A stretch of DNA of 64,000 nucleotides, taken from Nymphaea colorata. Lineage: Eukaryota > Streptophyta > Magnoliopsida > Nymphaeales > Nymphaeaceae. Every line of letters starts with the position of its first letter. Position 1 is the stretch's first letter. The position numbers and the translations under genes are program-made. This document shows, in pieces, positions 1 through 10,372 of the stretch. Location: positions 18,723,354 through 18,787,353 of the forward strand of contig NC_045142.1 of NCBI RefSeq assembly GCF_008831285.2. The letters are read 5' to 3'. Under the pieces are notes generated by a model, which was given only the letters and a program-made list of their open reading frames with translations, ran no database searches and was not told the DNA's origin.

Positions 1-1013
1 GTAAAAGAAAGCCCAAAAAACTTGAGAGACTAAAAAAGAAAGTAGCGGCTTTGGACTCTTCAGCATATGCCCTTCTTTTCCCGCACTTTTACGCAATTTA
101 TAACTAAGATCAGAGGACCAAAGCACGGTGAACCAAATTTCTTCATTCTCCACAGCAGTTGAGGGGATCACGAAGAACCACGAGCAAACTTTCCCTCTTC
201 ACGTAAAATAAAGTTTCCCATCTCAGAGATTTAAGATTTCACAGCCTGTCATAGGGAAATGACATGAACAAAACCTTTCTTTATGCCTCCAGCCAAAAGT
301 ACGGTTTGTGTTTGTGGATGAGGCAAAACCGCGCACTTTCTTGGCTTCTGATGGTTGGACGAGGTTTTTTCACCTACGAACGGCACTCTAGATGGGAAGA
401 GAGGCTTGCCAAATCTGCTTTTAAAAAATCAAAACACGCCAAAACCAGGTTTTATAGCAATTTTTAGCCAAATTTCGTCTTGCACCACCTAAACAAGGTC
501 GACGGTGTCATCTAACAGGATTTTGGAACATAAACATTGTGCAACTATGTCATAAAGCTCCCATCATTAAGACTGTCGCTTTATAAGAAAAGGAATAAAT
601 TAACAAAAAAAAAAAAAGAGAGCAATTACACGAGCAGAAAGAAATAAATATCAGAGGAGGAAGATCGAACTCCAACAGGATCCACCGTTCGCCACTGACA
701 AAGTAAAGCTACGCATATTTTTCCTGTCAGTTCAAACTGTCACCTTCACCATCTCTGTTCCAAGATCCTATTGTAATCCTATACACGTAGAATGCTGCGG
801 TAACCCCGCTGCATGAAAGCAGTGGCTTTTAGAAACTCTGGGATCAATAAACATATCTAAGGTTCTTTAAAGCAGACAATCTAGTCCACAAAATTAAGGT
901 AGTAGTAGTAAGAAGTCTTGGTAAATGATAGCACAATGAGTACCAAGAGGATTTATGTATGAAAAATGCTGGGATTAAAGAACTTGTTCAATACATGTTA
1001 TCAAGTGCATTAA
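1..1013. other. Intergenic, no gene recognised
   Basis: I see no conserved coding region. The short open frames (such as 264-467 plus) have no recognisable domain. The stretch ends in AGACT (1014-1018), which is repeated at 4508-4512 and is taken as a target-site duplication of the next element. Confidence 0.5.
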
Positions 1014-2702
1014 AGACTTGTTTGCATCCCAAATTTTCATTGGTTTTGGAGTGCTCCAGAAAAATGAGGCTTTTGTTTTGAAAGAGAAAAGAAAGTGACT
1101 CGCCCGTCGATACGAGGATCGACCGTTCCCGGCGCCTTTACCGGGGGTAATCAACCCAAGGACTATGTTTATCATTGATGCATTTCGTTTTAACTTAAAC
1201 ATCTTTTTGATTCTATATGCGGTGTAGAAAATATTGAAAGTTTGAAGTTTCAAACTTTTGAAAAGGTTCTTGAACAATTGCTTGAAAATGTGAAATGTCT
1301 TGAGGAAAAAGAGGAACTAGTAAATATCATTTGAAAAACTTGTGAAATCATTTTGAAATTACTTTAGTGTTCTCTTAACTTTAAGTAGGTTTGAGATTTT
1401 GCTCTAATTCGGTTACCACTTAACTAGAACTCCATCCCTTCTTGCTTAAGTTCTTTTGGAGAGGTGCTTGTGATCATAAGTGAAATAAAGAGGGTGAGAA
1501 TGCATGGATGCATTTAGCCTATATGATTGAAAAAATGTAAAACATTCATACCACAACATTCATCTAAAGCCATTCCTACCACAACATACATCTAAGATTT
1601 CGTTGTTATAATTATTATATATAAGAAGGAAAAGTTTTTGAAAATGGATAGAGATTGTAGACCATCAAGCATGATTCCAATATTGGGTCATTACTTGGTT
1701 TGTGGTCTTATTGAAGTTGGTAAATAGAAAGTTCGTGAGAAGTGAATGTTAAAAAGAATACAAGAGATAAAACACTCTTATGAAAGGAAAGAGAGAGATA
1801 TAGAGAAAGACATGCAAACATGTGTACATACCATCATATATACACATATATGATAGCTTAAGAGAAAAAGATGTATTGATTCGAAAAGAAAGAAAGATTT
1901 TAGAGAAAAAGAAAAATATCATACGCATATATGGGTATGAGAAATTTTATAAGAGAAGATATTTGTCTTGAAAAGAGGAATAAATATTTGAAAGAACGGA
2001 AATGAAGCACATGTACATACGTATTCATGCACATATGAAAATTTATAAAATGGAAAGTGAAAGCATAGAGAGAGAAAGATGGGGGGTCATCATGTTTGCA
2101 AAAATGTATATAATATGTGTATACATCCATAGCTTCACAAGATTAAAAAAATCAAAGAACAACTTAAAATTACCAACTTCAAGTTTAATATGGGCCGGAG
2201 GGGAGCTTGGACTCATGTAAGAGTCTAAGCTAAGACCCTAAGGCCATGTTAGAAGGTTCTTTTTGAAAATGTTTTAGAAAATATGATTTATATAAGCATA
2301 TAATATTATTATTTAGTTTGTTGTAAGAGATATATTTCTTCCACCGTTGGGTATGGAAGAAAACAAGCAACATAACGAGGCACTCGTTAGGGTTCCTAAT
2401 GTGATTATTAAGAAGGAAACTAGCGCAAAATGACATGGAAATGCATATTAACATGTACATTTTCGTGAAGGTTTATCTCGGGTTGGACAAGTCCCAACCT
2501 CAAAAATTAATATGAAAATAAAGAGTCCCCAAACCATACTCTCATTCCCGCCATACATTCACATGTAAGTAAAGAACCAAGCAACTATGCATGCATAATA
2601 TATAGATAACATTCAAAGAAGGAAAGAAAGAAAGAGGATGATGGAAAAAGCAAAGTTCAATTAGGAGGGAAGACATGATGTAACTATGAATTGATATACC
2701 AC

Positions 2703-3440
2703 CTCATCTTCTCATGTTCCCGGTGCACTTGAGTATAGCCTCTTGACTCTAAAATAGAGATTGAGAGCTATCTCTTTTGGCCATGAAGAAATGAGAAAGA
2801 GAGAAAAATAAGAAGAAACAAAAGAACAATAAGAATGTATTCATGAAAAGAAAGAACATGATTGAAATGAAAGGTCATCTCTATCTTTCCATGCTCCCTG
2901 TCACTTTGAGTATAGCCTCTTGTCTCTAAAAAGAGATTGAAAGCTACCTTCTTTAGCCGTGGGGAGATGAAGATGAGGAGAAAATGTAGAAAGAGAAACA
3001 ATGTTATATTTAATAAAAGAGAAAACATGATTCAATCATGAAATGAAATATCATCTCATCTTTTCATGCTCCCAATGCACTTGAGCATAGCCTCTTGTCT
3101 CTAAAAAGAAATTGAGGGCTATCTCCTTTGATCATGGAGAGAGGAGGAAGAAAGAAAATAACAAGAACAAGACTATATTGAAAAAATGAAATAACAATAA
3201 CAACAAAAATATATTCATTAAGGAAAAGAACAACAACAACAAGAATATATTGAAGAGAAAAAAAAAGAGCAAAAAGATATTAATAAGGAGAAAGAACAAG
3301 AACAACAAGAATACTTGAAAGAGCATGATTTAATCATAAAATAAAATATTATCTCATCTTCTCATGCTCCCGGTGCACTTGAGCATAGCCTCTTGTCTCT
3401 AAAAAGAAGTTGAGTGCTATCTCCTTTGGCCATGGGGAGA
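2703..3440. repeat. Four dispersed direct repeats of about 90 bp
   Basis: A block reading approximately catcttctcatgctcccggt, then gcacttgagcatagcctcttg, then tctaaaaagagattgagagc and ggccatggggagatgaag recurs near 2703, 2875, 3055 and 3353. The copies are separated by 80-200 bp of purine-rich (A/G) filler. The unequal spacing suggests duplication followed by expansion of the filler. It lies in the proposed transcribed half of the long LTR. Confidence 0.75.
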
Positions 3441-3784
3441 TGAAGATAAGAAGAGAAAATAAAAACAACAACAAGACTATGTTTAAGAAAAAGAAATAGC
3501 ATAATAATAAGAATATTAATGAAAGGAAAGAAGGGAGAAATGAGAGGAATGAAGATTACATACCTCTAATGGGAAATGACCTAAGGAAGATGAACACCTT
3601 CACTTGAAGATCCCCTTTTGAATGAAGCTCCAAGAGTGTTGTAGCTTGCTCTAAGTTGGAGAAGAAAATGGAAAGAGGAAGAGGGAGAGAGAGAGAGTTC
3701 AAGAGAAACTCTAAGTCTTCAAGTGAGAATACACTAGAGTTTCTCCCAATGACCAATCTTGCCCAAGAGGGAGGATATGGGGGG

Positions 3785-3792
3785 TATTTATA
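3785..3792 (-). promoter_or_regulatory. TATA box of the long LTR
   Basis: The minus strand reads CTCTATAAATACCCC here, a good plant TATA box. It is immediately downstream (on the minus strand) of the 71-bp repeat block, as expected for an LTR promoter with U3 repeats. Transcription would start near 3755 and run toward lower coordinates. This is inferred from motif and position only. Confidence 0.5.
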
Positions 3793-3835
3793 GAGGATTT
3801 TGGAGCCAAAACCCAAAATTTAAATTTTTTGACCT

Positions 3836-4255
3836 AAAAAGACTAAAATCACCCTTCAAAAGGAGATTTTTTGGTCAAAAGGAGGGGCAAATTGGTCCTG
3901 TCCACCCAAAAAGACTAAAATTACCTTCTAAAAGGATGTTTTTTGGTCAAAAGGAGGGGCAAATGGGTATTGTTTACCAAAAAGACTAAAATCACCCTCT
4001 AAAAGAAGGTTTTTTTGTCAAAAGGAGGGGCAAATCGGTCTTGTTTAAAAAAGACTAAAATCACCCTCTAAAAGGAGGTTTTTGGTCAAAAGGAGGGGCA
4101 AATCAGTCTTGTTTGACCAAAAAGACTAAAATCACCCTCTAAAAGGATGTTTTTTGGTCAAAAGGAGGGGTAAATTGGTCTTGTTTACCCAAAAAGACTA
4201 AAATCACCATCTAAAAGAAGGTTTTTGGTCAAAGTGAATGGTAAATTAGTCTTAA
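3836..4255. repeat. Tandem repeat, about 71 bp x 6
   Basis: Units start near 3836, 3908, 3979, 4048, 4119 and 4191, each beginning aaaaagactaaaatcaccct and containing ttttggtcaaaaggaggggc. Spacing is 69-72 bp and copies differ by a few bases. The block lies just upstream of the minus-strand TATA box, so it may be a repeated enhancer in the LTR. It is head-to-tail without unique spacers, so it is not a CRISPR array. Confidence 0.9.
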
Positions 4256-4287
4256 ATGATTGATTTGGATCTGAACTTGGGTTTTGG

Positions 4288-4440
4288 ATCTAAAAGTAGT
4301 ATTTTGGATTTAATTTAGATCTAAGAGTAGTATTTTGGATTTAATTTAGATATAAGAGTTGTATTTTAGATTTAATTTGGATCTGAAAGTAGTATTTTGG
4401 ATTTAATTTGGATCTGAAAGTTGTATTTTGGAAATCTTGT
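4288..4440. repeat. Tandem repeat, about 31 bp x 5
   Basis: Five units of the form gatctaaaagtagtattttg followed by gatttaattt start near 4288, 4318, 4349, 4379 and 4411. They adjoin the 71-bp array but are a different repeat family, near the proposed 5' end of the LTR. Confidence 0.85.
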
Positions 4441-4512
4441 GCCTAAATTTGAATTTCGCACTTGGATAAAACATCATAGTCCTTTAGAAAAATTTGGGGT
4501 GATTACAAGACT

Positions 4513-5224
4513 CCACTAATATCCTGAACACCCTATGATCTGATTTTCTAGACATAGGCCATTGATTGGGGACATGTAAGAAGATGAATGTGCATGAAAT
4601 ACTTGGTCATAACACTGAGTGATTAAAATCAAATGTTTCTGTAGCACTATAAACAAATAACTGGGATATGTCCTCTAGAGTCTAGATCACCACACACGCC
4701 GAACAAACATTCTGCCAACTCATGTCAGGTACAAAGAACCACCTTTAATTTGTAAATGACTGCAAATACTGTTCAAGGAACAACTTTAGTTTCCAAAATG
4801 AACACAAAAGAGATGTATGTGAACTGGAATAAAGATGAAAACGAAACGTGAATATGCTAAAATAGGATGAAAAAATGGATCTAACTTGGAAAAAGCTACA
4901 AAGTACAAACCTACTGCGGATGACAAAAAATTTAAGAGACATGAATAGTAGCATACCTAAATTAATAAGTGTCAAATTTCCAATAGAAAATATAGAAACC
5001 AGAACTATGAGAACCATCAGAACCAGAACCTGAGATAACATTTTTTAGCATCAAGAAATTTGACTCTAATTTTTTGGATCGTATAAGGTTTCGCCTCAAA
5101 GCACTATCTGAGGTTACCACATGACATGACTTGCCTTTTTCCCTGCTTTATCTTAAACTGCACCTAGAGCGTTAAAGACAGTTCTTCTTTGGATAAGGTG
5201 ACTTCTTTGAAAGAAGGATTACAT
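4513..5224. other. Intergenic, no gene recognised
   Basis: AT-rich DNA between the candidate solo LTR and the truncated end of gypsy copy A. The minus-strand open frame 4745-5041 is hydrophobic and matches no family I know. Confidence 0.45.
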
Positions 5225-5880
5225 TTATAGGAGATGTGGAAATATATAGGGTCCATATTTCCTACATATTTGGCAATTTTTCTTATAAAATGCATCAAAT
5301 ACACTGCTGAATTCCTTCAACAGCTCCTCTAGGCGCTTGGGATTGTTATAGCCTTGCCCTCGACGACAACTTGCTGCGTCAGCTGGTTCTTGATCAGATG
5401 CCACCAGCAACATTAGGGATACAACCTTACCTTTGAATAGTTTGGCAGCAGTTGTTCCTCATTCGGCTTCTTAAAGGGAGCAGTTAGAGTCTATCTACTC
5501 CCTCCATTTTGATCAAAATGCATTTGCATGCCTCCGAAGTCCCACACCACTTCGCCCAGGCTGCGCAGCCATTGGATCCCTAGCACCAAATCGGCTCCCA
5601 CCATGGCCAAGGTGAACAATCCAACTGAAAACTTGTGACCTTGAATTTCTAGCGTTTCAAGTGAACATCAGCCCTTGCATTTCAGTGTGCTCCCGTGTCC
5701 CACCACCACGTTGAACGTGGGCTGCTGCTCGATGGTGCAACCTAAGGCTTTAGCTGTCTTTTCTACAATGAAATTGTGGGTGGAGCCCGTGTCCACCAAC
5801 ACGCTGACTCTACGTCCTCTCAATGATCCTTCAACTCGCATTGACTGAGGTACTTCGTCCCCGCTAGCGCGTATAGGGAA
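5225..5880 (-). pseudogene. Gypsy copy A: protease and truncated start of reverse transcriptase
   Basis: Reading down the minus strand, this carries a retropepsin-like protease with the active site VDTGSTHNF (around 5770-5800) and a C-terminal part containing LVLGIQWL and WDFGGM. A short RT lead-in with FSSVFDA follows, after which homology stops. The rest of pol is missing, so the copy is truncated. The same protein segments recur in gypsy B (14600-15180) and in copia-3 (23108-23700). A frameshift and in-frame stops make it non-functional. Confidence 0.8.
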
Positions 5881-5999
5881 ATTTCTGGTGGTAGGCTGGC
5901 TGAAGACTCTCCCAGCGTCAACGTTTATTCCTCCGGCATAGTGACTTCTTCCCCACCAGGTGGCTCATCTTCTTCGTCCACCAAGTACGTATGCAGTTT

Positions 6000-7028
6000 C
6001 CTGCAGACGTGCCCTGCTGACCATGGTTGGTCACAGTGGAAACAAATCCCTCTGTGTCGTTTATCCTTAATCTGCTCTGGTGTGAGGCGCCTAATGTCCT
6101 ATCGAGATGTGGAATGCTGTTTGACTTCGTGTGCCGATGGAGGAACATTCTCGGCTCATGATCCAAGGCTCTTGTTGCCTTTGTCGATACCCCACAGCCT
6201 GTTGCCTCCACCAAGACACCTATGTTTCTCTTCCATCATTTGCGCTATCTCAAAACAATCTGGAAGCGTCCGGGGTTTGGTAACCTGCACTTCAATCCTA
6301 ATTTCCTCCTTTAGGCCACCTAAGAATGCTCCCACAAGTGCTTCAGTCGGCCATCATCTGACCATGTTACTAACCTCCTCAAAGTGTTCTTGATACTTGA
6401 CGATCGATCCCTTCTATTTGATGGTGTACAGTTTGACATTGTAGTCAAGAAATGCCGAAGGTCCAAAATGAGATTTCATGGTGTTGACTAGCCCATCCCA
6501 TCCTGGTCTGCCATGAAACATCACCAACCACTTGTACCATCTGATAGCAGATCCGTCGAAGTGGATGGAGGCGTGACCCACCCACTGCTCGCCGGTGATT
6601 CCATGGCACTCGAAGAATTGCTCTGCCTTGAAGATCCAGCTCAGAGTGTCCTCCCTTGAGAATAGAGGGAAGTCCATCCTAGGCTGCTTCCAAGGCCCTG
6701 CGCCTGTTCCTCTGCTGCCGCACATGAATTTAGAATCGGGCACCTCCCCTGACTGAGGGGGAGGAGGAGGAGGAAGAAAGGAAGGAGGGGGTCGAGGACG
6801 ACGGAACTCACCGTTAGCCGTCTCTGTTCGCTCGATACTGGGCGACCCTGATCCACGACTCGGCTGAAGCATATCCTTGATCCTCATCACCAAGCCGTGT
6901 TGATCAGCCATTAAAGCCTGCATCAAAGCTTCTGCCTCCTGGTTCTGGTTTTCGAGAGCATGCAGTTGCTAATTCATCAATGCCATCGCTTCCTCCATAT
7001 GCTCCCTGTGCGCCTCCATTGTTGTCAT
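6000..7028 (-). pseudogene. Gypsy copy A: gag
   Basis: The gag start codon is at 7026-7028, about 37 bp after the primer-binding site. An N-terminal acidic, helix-rich stretch is interrupted by an in-frame TAG. It is followed by a proline-rich linker, the gag core (FPLFSREDTLSWIFKAEQFF, 6640-6700, typical of Ty3/gypsy capsids), another stop near 6414, and a zinc knuckle CFHCDQPWSAGHVC (about 6008-6049). A chromovirus-like gypsy origin fits. Stops make it non-functional. Confidence 0.8.
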
Positions 7029-7064
7029 GACATCCTTCGAGTCACCTTGTTGGGGTTGGCATTG

Positions 7065-7076
7065 GCTCTGATACCA
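7065..7076 (-). other. Primer-binding site (initiator tRNA-Met) of gypsy A
   Basis: The minus strand reads TGGTATCAGAGC, the standard plant retrotransposon primer-binding site for initiator tRNA-Met. It lies one base from the LTR edge at 7078. It marks the start of the internal region of copy A and fixes the LTR boundary. Confidence 0.9.
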
Positions 7077-7077
7077 A

Positions 7078-7315
7078 TGTTAGCCTACGACTAACAGAGA
7101 AAGGCAACTCATGCACCCTATTTCCGGTGAAAGCCCAACCTCACTGAAATCTCTAATATTTCATTGATGATTAAGTTTAATGCACTAACAAACTTATATA
7201 CTTCGACTCTTTAGATTGGGATGGGATTATTATCCCTAATATCCACCCGATCTGTGATTCTACTGAATTATACTGAAATGGATCCTTGCTTGACCCACAG
7301 GTCCAGTCCATAACA
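7078..7315 (-). repeat. Gypsy LTR shared by copies A and B (238 bp)
   Basis: On the minus strand this starts TGTTATGGACTGG and ends GTAGGCTAACA, with TG...CA termini. A purine tract (AAGGGGGGAG, 7318-7328) precedes it, so it is the 3' LTR of gypsy B. The initiator tRNA-Met site follows, so it is also the 5' LTR of gypsy A. No target duplication separates the two elements. The short length and a degraded chromodomain-like tail in the upstream pol suggest a chromovirus, perhaps Reina-like; that clade assignment is inference. Confidence 0.88.
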
Positions 7316-7317
7316 AT

Positions 7318-7328
7318 ACTCCCCCCTT
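7318..7328 (-). other. Polypurine tract of gypsy B
   Basis: AAGGGGGGAG on the minus strand, directly upstream of the 3' LTR. It is the expected plus-strand priming site for reverse transcription. Confidence 0.75.
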
Positions 7329-7392
7329 ACAAGACAACTTGTCCTCAAGTTGTAAATTCTGGAAAACGAGGCTGTATGTCTTCTACTAATTC

Positions 7393-9415
7393 CTAGGTTG
7401 CTGGCAGGTCCTCATAAGTGTTCCACTCAATGAACCATTCAATCTGCAGCTGCTTCCCCTGTCTTACCCTTCGAGTTCCCAACCTGCGGTAGGGATGTAG
7501 GGCTGCTGGTTCAGTTAGTGTAGGAGCAGCTCTGGCCTCCATGCTTGTGGGTGGATTGAAGCAGGGTTTCAACTTTGAAATGTGAAACACTGGGTGGATT
7601 AAACTCCCTTCAGGCAACTCAAGTTCATAGGCCACAGAACCTATCCTGCCTTTAATTTGGTATGGGCCAACAAACCTTGATGCGAGCTTGCCACTGTCCT
7701 TCTTCGCTGCTGAGCCCATGCCATGGATAGGGCGGTGAAGGAAGACCCATTCTCCTTCCTTCAGTTGCAAATCTCAATGTCTCCTGTTATACTGTATCAC
7801 CGTGCAGTTTTGGGCGACAGCTAAGTGCTGTTTGAGATCTTGGAGGACTGCATCCCTATACTACAATTGAACATCTACATCTTCTTCCCTTGCTACTGGT
7901 TGGTATCTTCTTGAGGTGGCGGTCCATAGACAACTTCGAAGGGTGTGATCCATGTGGAAGAGTGCCAACCAGTGTTGTAAGAATATTCATAAACAATAAG
8001 GAAACCCAAATAAAATGTTATTTCCAATGCCATGGGATACAATTGATTAGCTAGGTTCAGCCTCAATGGGGAAAATGGAGCACCTGACAATGCAATTCAG
8101 CCCAGCTCAGATAGTCTGCCCACAATTTTGGATGTTGCCTGTTGAAGCATCTGAGGTAAGTTTCAATGCTTTTGTTCACTATCTCTGTCTGCCCATCCGA
8201 TTACGAGTGATAGGCTGTCGACATCTACAGCTTGGAGCCTTGAAGTTGGAAGTATTCCTTCCAAAATGAGCTCAGAAAAAGGGAGTCTCGATGGCTGACT
8301 ATTGTCCGAGGCATACCATGGAGTTTTCCCACGCAGTCATCGAAAGCTCTAGCCACTATCTTCACCGAAAAAGGGTAGGATAATACTATGACATGGGCAT
8401 GCTTCAATAGACGATCTATCACCACCAAAACGGCTGACTTCCCCCTAGATTTGGGTAGCCCTTCCATGAAACCCATTGAAATATCCTCCCAAATACAGTC
8501 GGGGATAGGAAGTGGCTGTAGTAACCCTGCGGGTTTCCTGGTTTATTGCTTGTCTTGTTGGCAAACTTGGCACCTCCTCACATAGTCTGTGATTGACCTC
8601 TTCATCCCAGACCAATAGAAGGAGGATCGCATCCTCCTATATGACCTTTCTACTCCCTCATGGCCTGCTGCCTTAGAGTTATGGAAATGCCCAAGGAGTG
8701 TCTCCCTTAGCTCCGATTCAGGAGGTATAAACACCCTTTTGTGGTAGTACATGTATGGTTCTCGCCACACATAACATGTGGTCGGGCTACTGCTTATGCG
8801 CCTCTTAATGTCTTGTATAGAGGCTGCTGCCTGATGCACCTGCTTAATCCTGTCCCACAGCTCCATTTGCGCATAAGAGAAGGTCATTAGGGCCATTAGA
8901 AACTCACCCAACTGATCGGTAGCACGTGACAATCCGTCCACCGCTCGGTTTTCCTTCTCTTTTTGAAACTGTACTTCGAAGTCAAACTTCATGAGGTTAA
9001 TAATCAAGCGTTGTAAGATTGGGGACAAGGATTGCTGCTGCAAGCAATATTTGAGGCTGTGGTGGTAGGTTACCACCATGAATCGGCGGCCCATCAAATA
9101 TTGTTTCCATTTCAAGAATGCAAGAACGATGGCCATCAATTCTCGTTCGTAGGCCGACCTTGCTTTAAATGAAGGCCCCAACATTTTGCTGAAAAACGCT
9201 ATGGGCAGCTGTTCTTGGCTGAGGACAACTCCAACCTGGCCTGATGTGTTCGTTTCCACCACAAAAGGAAGATTGAAGTCGGGCATCCTTAGAACACGTG
9301 GAGTCATGATGGTCTGTTTCAACCTTTCAAATGCTTCCTCCTCTTGTCATTCCCATTTGAACATGTCCCTCCTTATCAGCTCCACCAGTGGCACAGCGAT
9401 CCAGCCATAACCTTG
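7393..9415 (-). pseudogene. Gypsy B pol: RNase H, integrase and C-terminal chromodomain-like tail
   Basis: Down the minus strand from 9415: RNase H (FVVETNTSGQVGVVLSQEQ; ELMAIVLAFLKWKQYL), then an integrase HHCC zinc-binding domain with C-Q-V-C at about 8560. The catalytic core fragments follow (8476-8225 and 8090-7893). The C-terminal part (7770-7393) contains LKEGEWVFLH, VAYELELPE and VFHISKLKPC, and ends in a decayed chromodomain-like segment (EWNTYEDLPAT). Frameshifts near 8500, 8200 and 7800 break the frame. The RT/RNase H junction is split by copia-1, and pol resumes at 13693. Confidence 0.87.
9411..9415. repeat. Target-site duplication CCTTG of copia-1 (left)
   Basis: CCTTG immediately before the 5' LTR is repeated at 13693-13697 immediately after the 3' LTR. 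Removing copia-1 and one copy restores continuity of the gypsy pol sequence at its RT/RNase H junction. Confidence 0.93.
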
Positions 9416-9657
9416 TGTTGACGGATATTGGTGTACAGGTCCAGGTCTGGACCTGATCCAGTATGTCCTAATTAGGGCATACTTATATCATTGTAACCGT
9501 AATCTTTGAGGTTAATGAAATCTTAAGAGAGAGAGAGAGTCTGGCGGCTAGTGGGCACCAGCTCCTCCTCATCCGTGGTTTTTTTCCTCTTGTTGAGGGT
9601 TTTTCCAAGTTACATCGTGTTCCTCGTTTTCTCTTTCTCTGTGTTTGTGTTTCTACA
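9416..9657 (+). repeat. Copia-1 5' LTR (242 bp)
   Basis: Begins TGTTGACGGATATTGG and ends GTGTTTCTACA. It includes the AGAGAGAGAG tract and the CCTCTTGTTGAGGG motif shared with the LTRs of copia-2 and copia-3, so the three elements belong to related families. Confidence 0.93.
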
Positions 9658-10009
9658 TGGTATTAGATCCAATGAGGTTGGGACTTTTTTGGTGATAGTG
9701 GTGTTTTCTCCACCCGCCGTTGCTGCTGCCACTGCCGCTGCTGCCGTTGTCCTCACCGCCGCCGCCGTCATCATCACCGCCGCCGCTGTTTCCAACCGAC
9801 TGCATCACCCTATGCGCCGTCGACCTTCTCCCTGATGTCAACCTTCTCCCTTGCTCCGCCGCTGTCGACCTTGCTCCTTGACGTCGCCCTTGCTGCCGCG
9901 ACTTGCTCCCTGACGTCGCCCTTGCTGCCGCCGCTGGTGCCTCCTGTTGTCACCGGTACCTCCCGTGTTTTACCGCCGCCCGTGCCCTTTGCTGGATTGG
10001 CCTGAGATT

Positions 10010-10372
10010 ATGGCAGCCTCTTCTTCGTCTACCGTTAACACCAATCAATTTGAAATCAGGGTTTTTAAAACTGAGAATGTTCTCGTTCAGGTCATTACTC
10101 TTCGCCTTACAAAAGAGAACTATTTCCCATGGTCGGATGCTATGACTATGGGGATTGCTGCCTGCGGTCGGATTGCCTATATCGACAGAAGGAACCCTGA
10201 ACCGGCAAAAACAAGTGGTGCCACTCACCACATGACAGGTAACCCAAAATTATTTCATAAATATAAGTTATCTTCGGGAAGGGAACAAGTTTTTCTCGCA
10301 GATGGTTCCTCTACTGTTGTGGCAGGCAAAGGGACTCTGTCCTTGTTGGACAAATTTCATGTGCGGGGGAGC
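10010..10372 (+). pseudogene. Copia-1 gag N-terminus fused to protease by deletion
   Basis: The frame starts MAASSSSTVNTNQFE at 10010, the N-terminus of the copia gag seen in copia-2 and copia-3. After about 65 residues it jumps to SGATHHMTGNPKLF, the protease active-site region. Compared with copia-3 (18494 to 19543) roughly 0.85 kb is missing: most of gag, the zinc knuckle and the protease start. A frameshift near 10370 separates it from the downstream frame. Confidence 0.85.

Larger units (their letters stand above)
1019..4507 (-). mobile_element. Candidate solo LTR (about 3.5 kb) of a gypsy-type retrotransposon
   Basis: The segment starts with TG and ends with CA (GGGGTGATTACA), and is flanked by AGACT at 1014-1018 and 4508-4512. 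Read on the minus strand it begins TGTAATCACCCCAAATTTT, similar to the start of long plant Ty3/gypsy (Tekay/Del-type) LTRs. A TATA box lies about 720 bp inside (3785-3792, minus). Tandem repeats sit upstream of it, as in a U3 region. There is no coding sequence, primer-binding site or second LTR, so a solo LTR left by recombination is the simplest reading. The opposite end (TGTTTGCATCCCAAATTTT on the plus strand) also resembles an LTR start, so a terminal-inverted-repeat element is an alternative. A 5-bp match found by eye could be chance. Confidence 0.55.

Noticed and set aside
3132-3326. Minus-strand Leu/Phe-rich open frame
   Set aside because: It is a translation of AAC/AAG-rich repeat DNA inside the long LTR, with low complexity and no domain.
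3836-4255. CRISPR-like array
   Set aside because: Units are contiguous tandem repeats without unique spacers, in a eukaryotic LTR context.
9551-9841. Ala- and Gly-rich open frames in the copia-1 leader
   Set aside because: They arise from GCC/GCT-rich leader sequence before gag; related elements have similarly GC-rich leaders without conserved protein.
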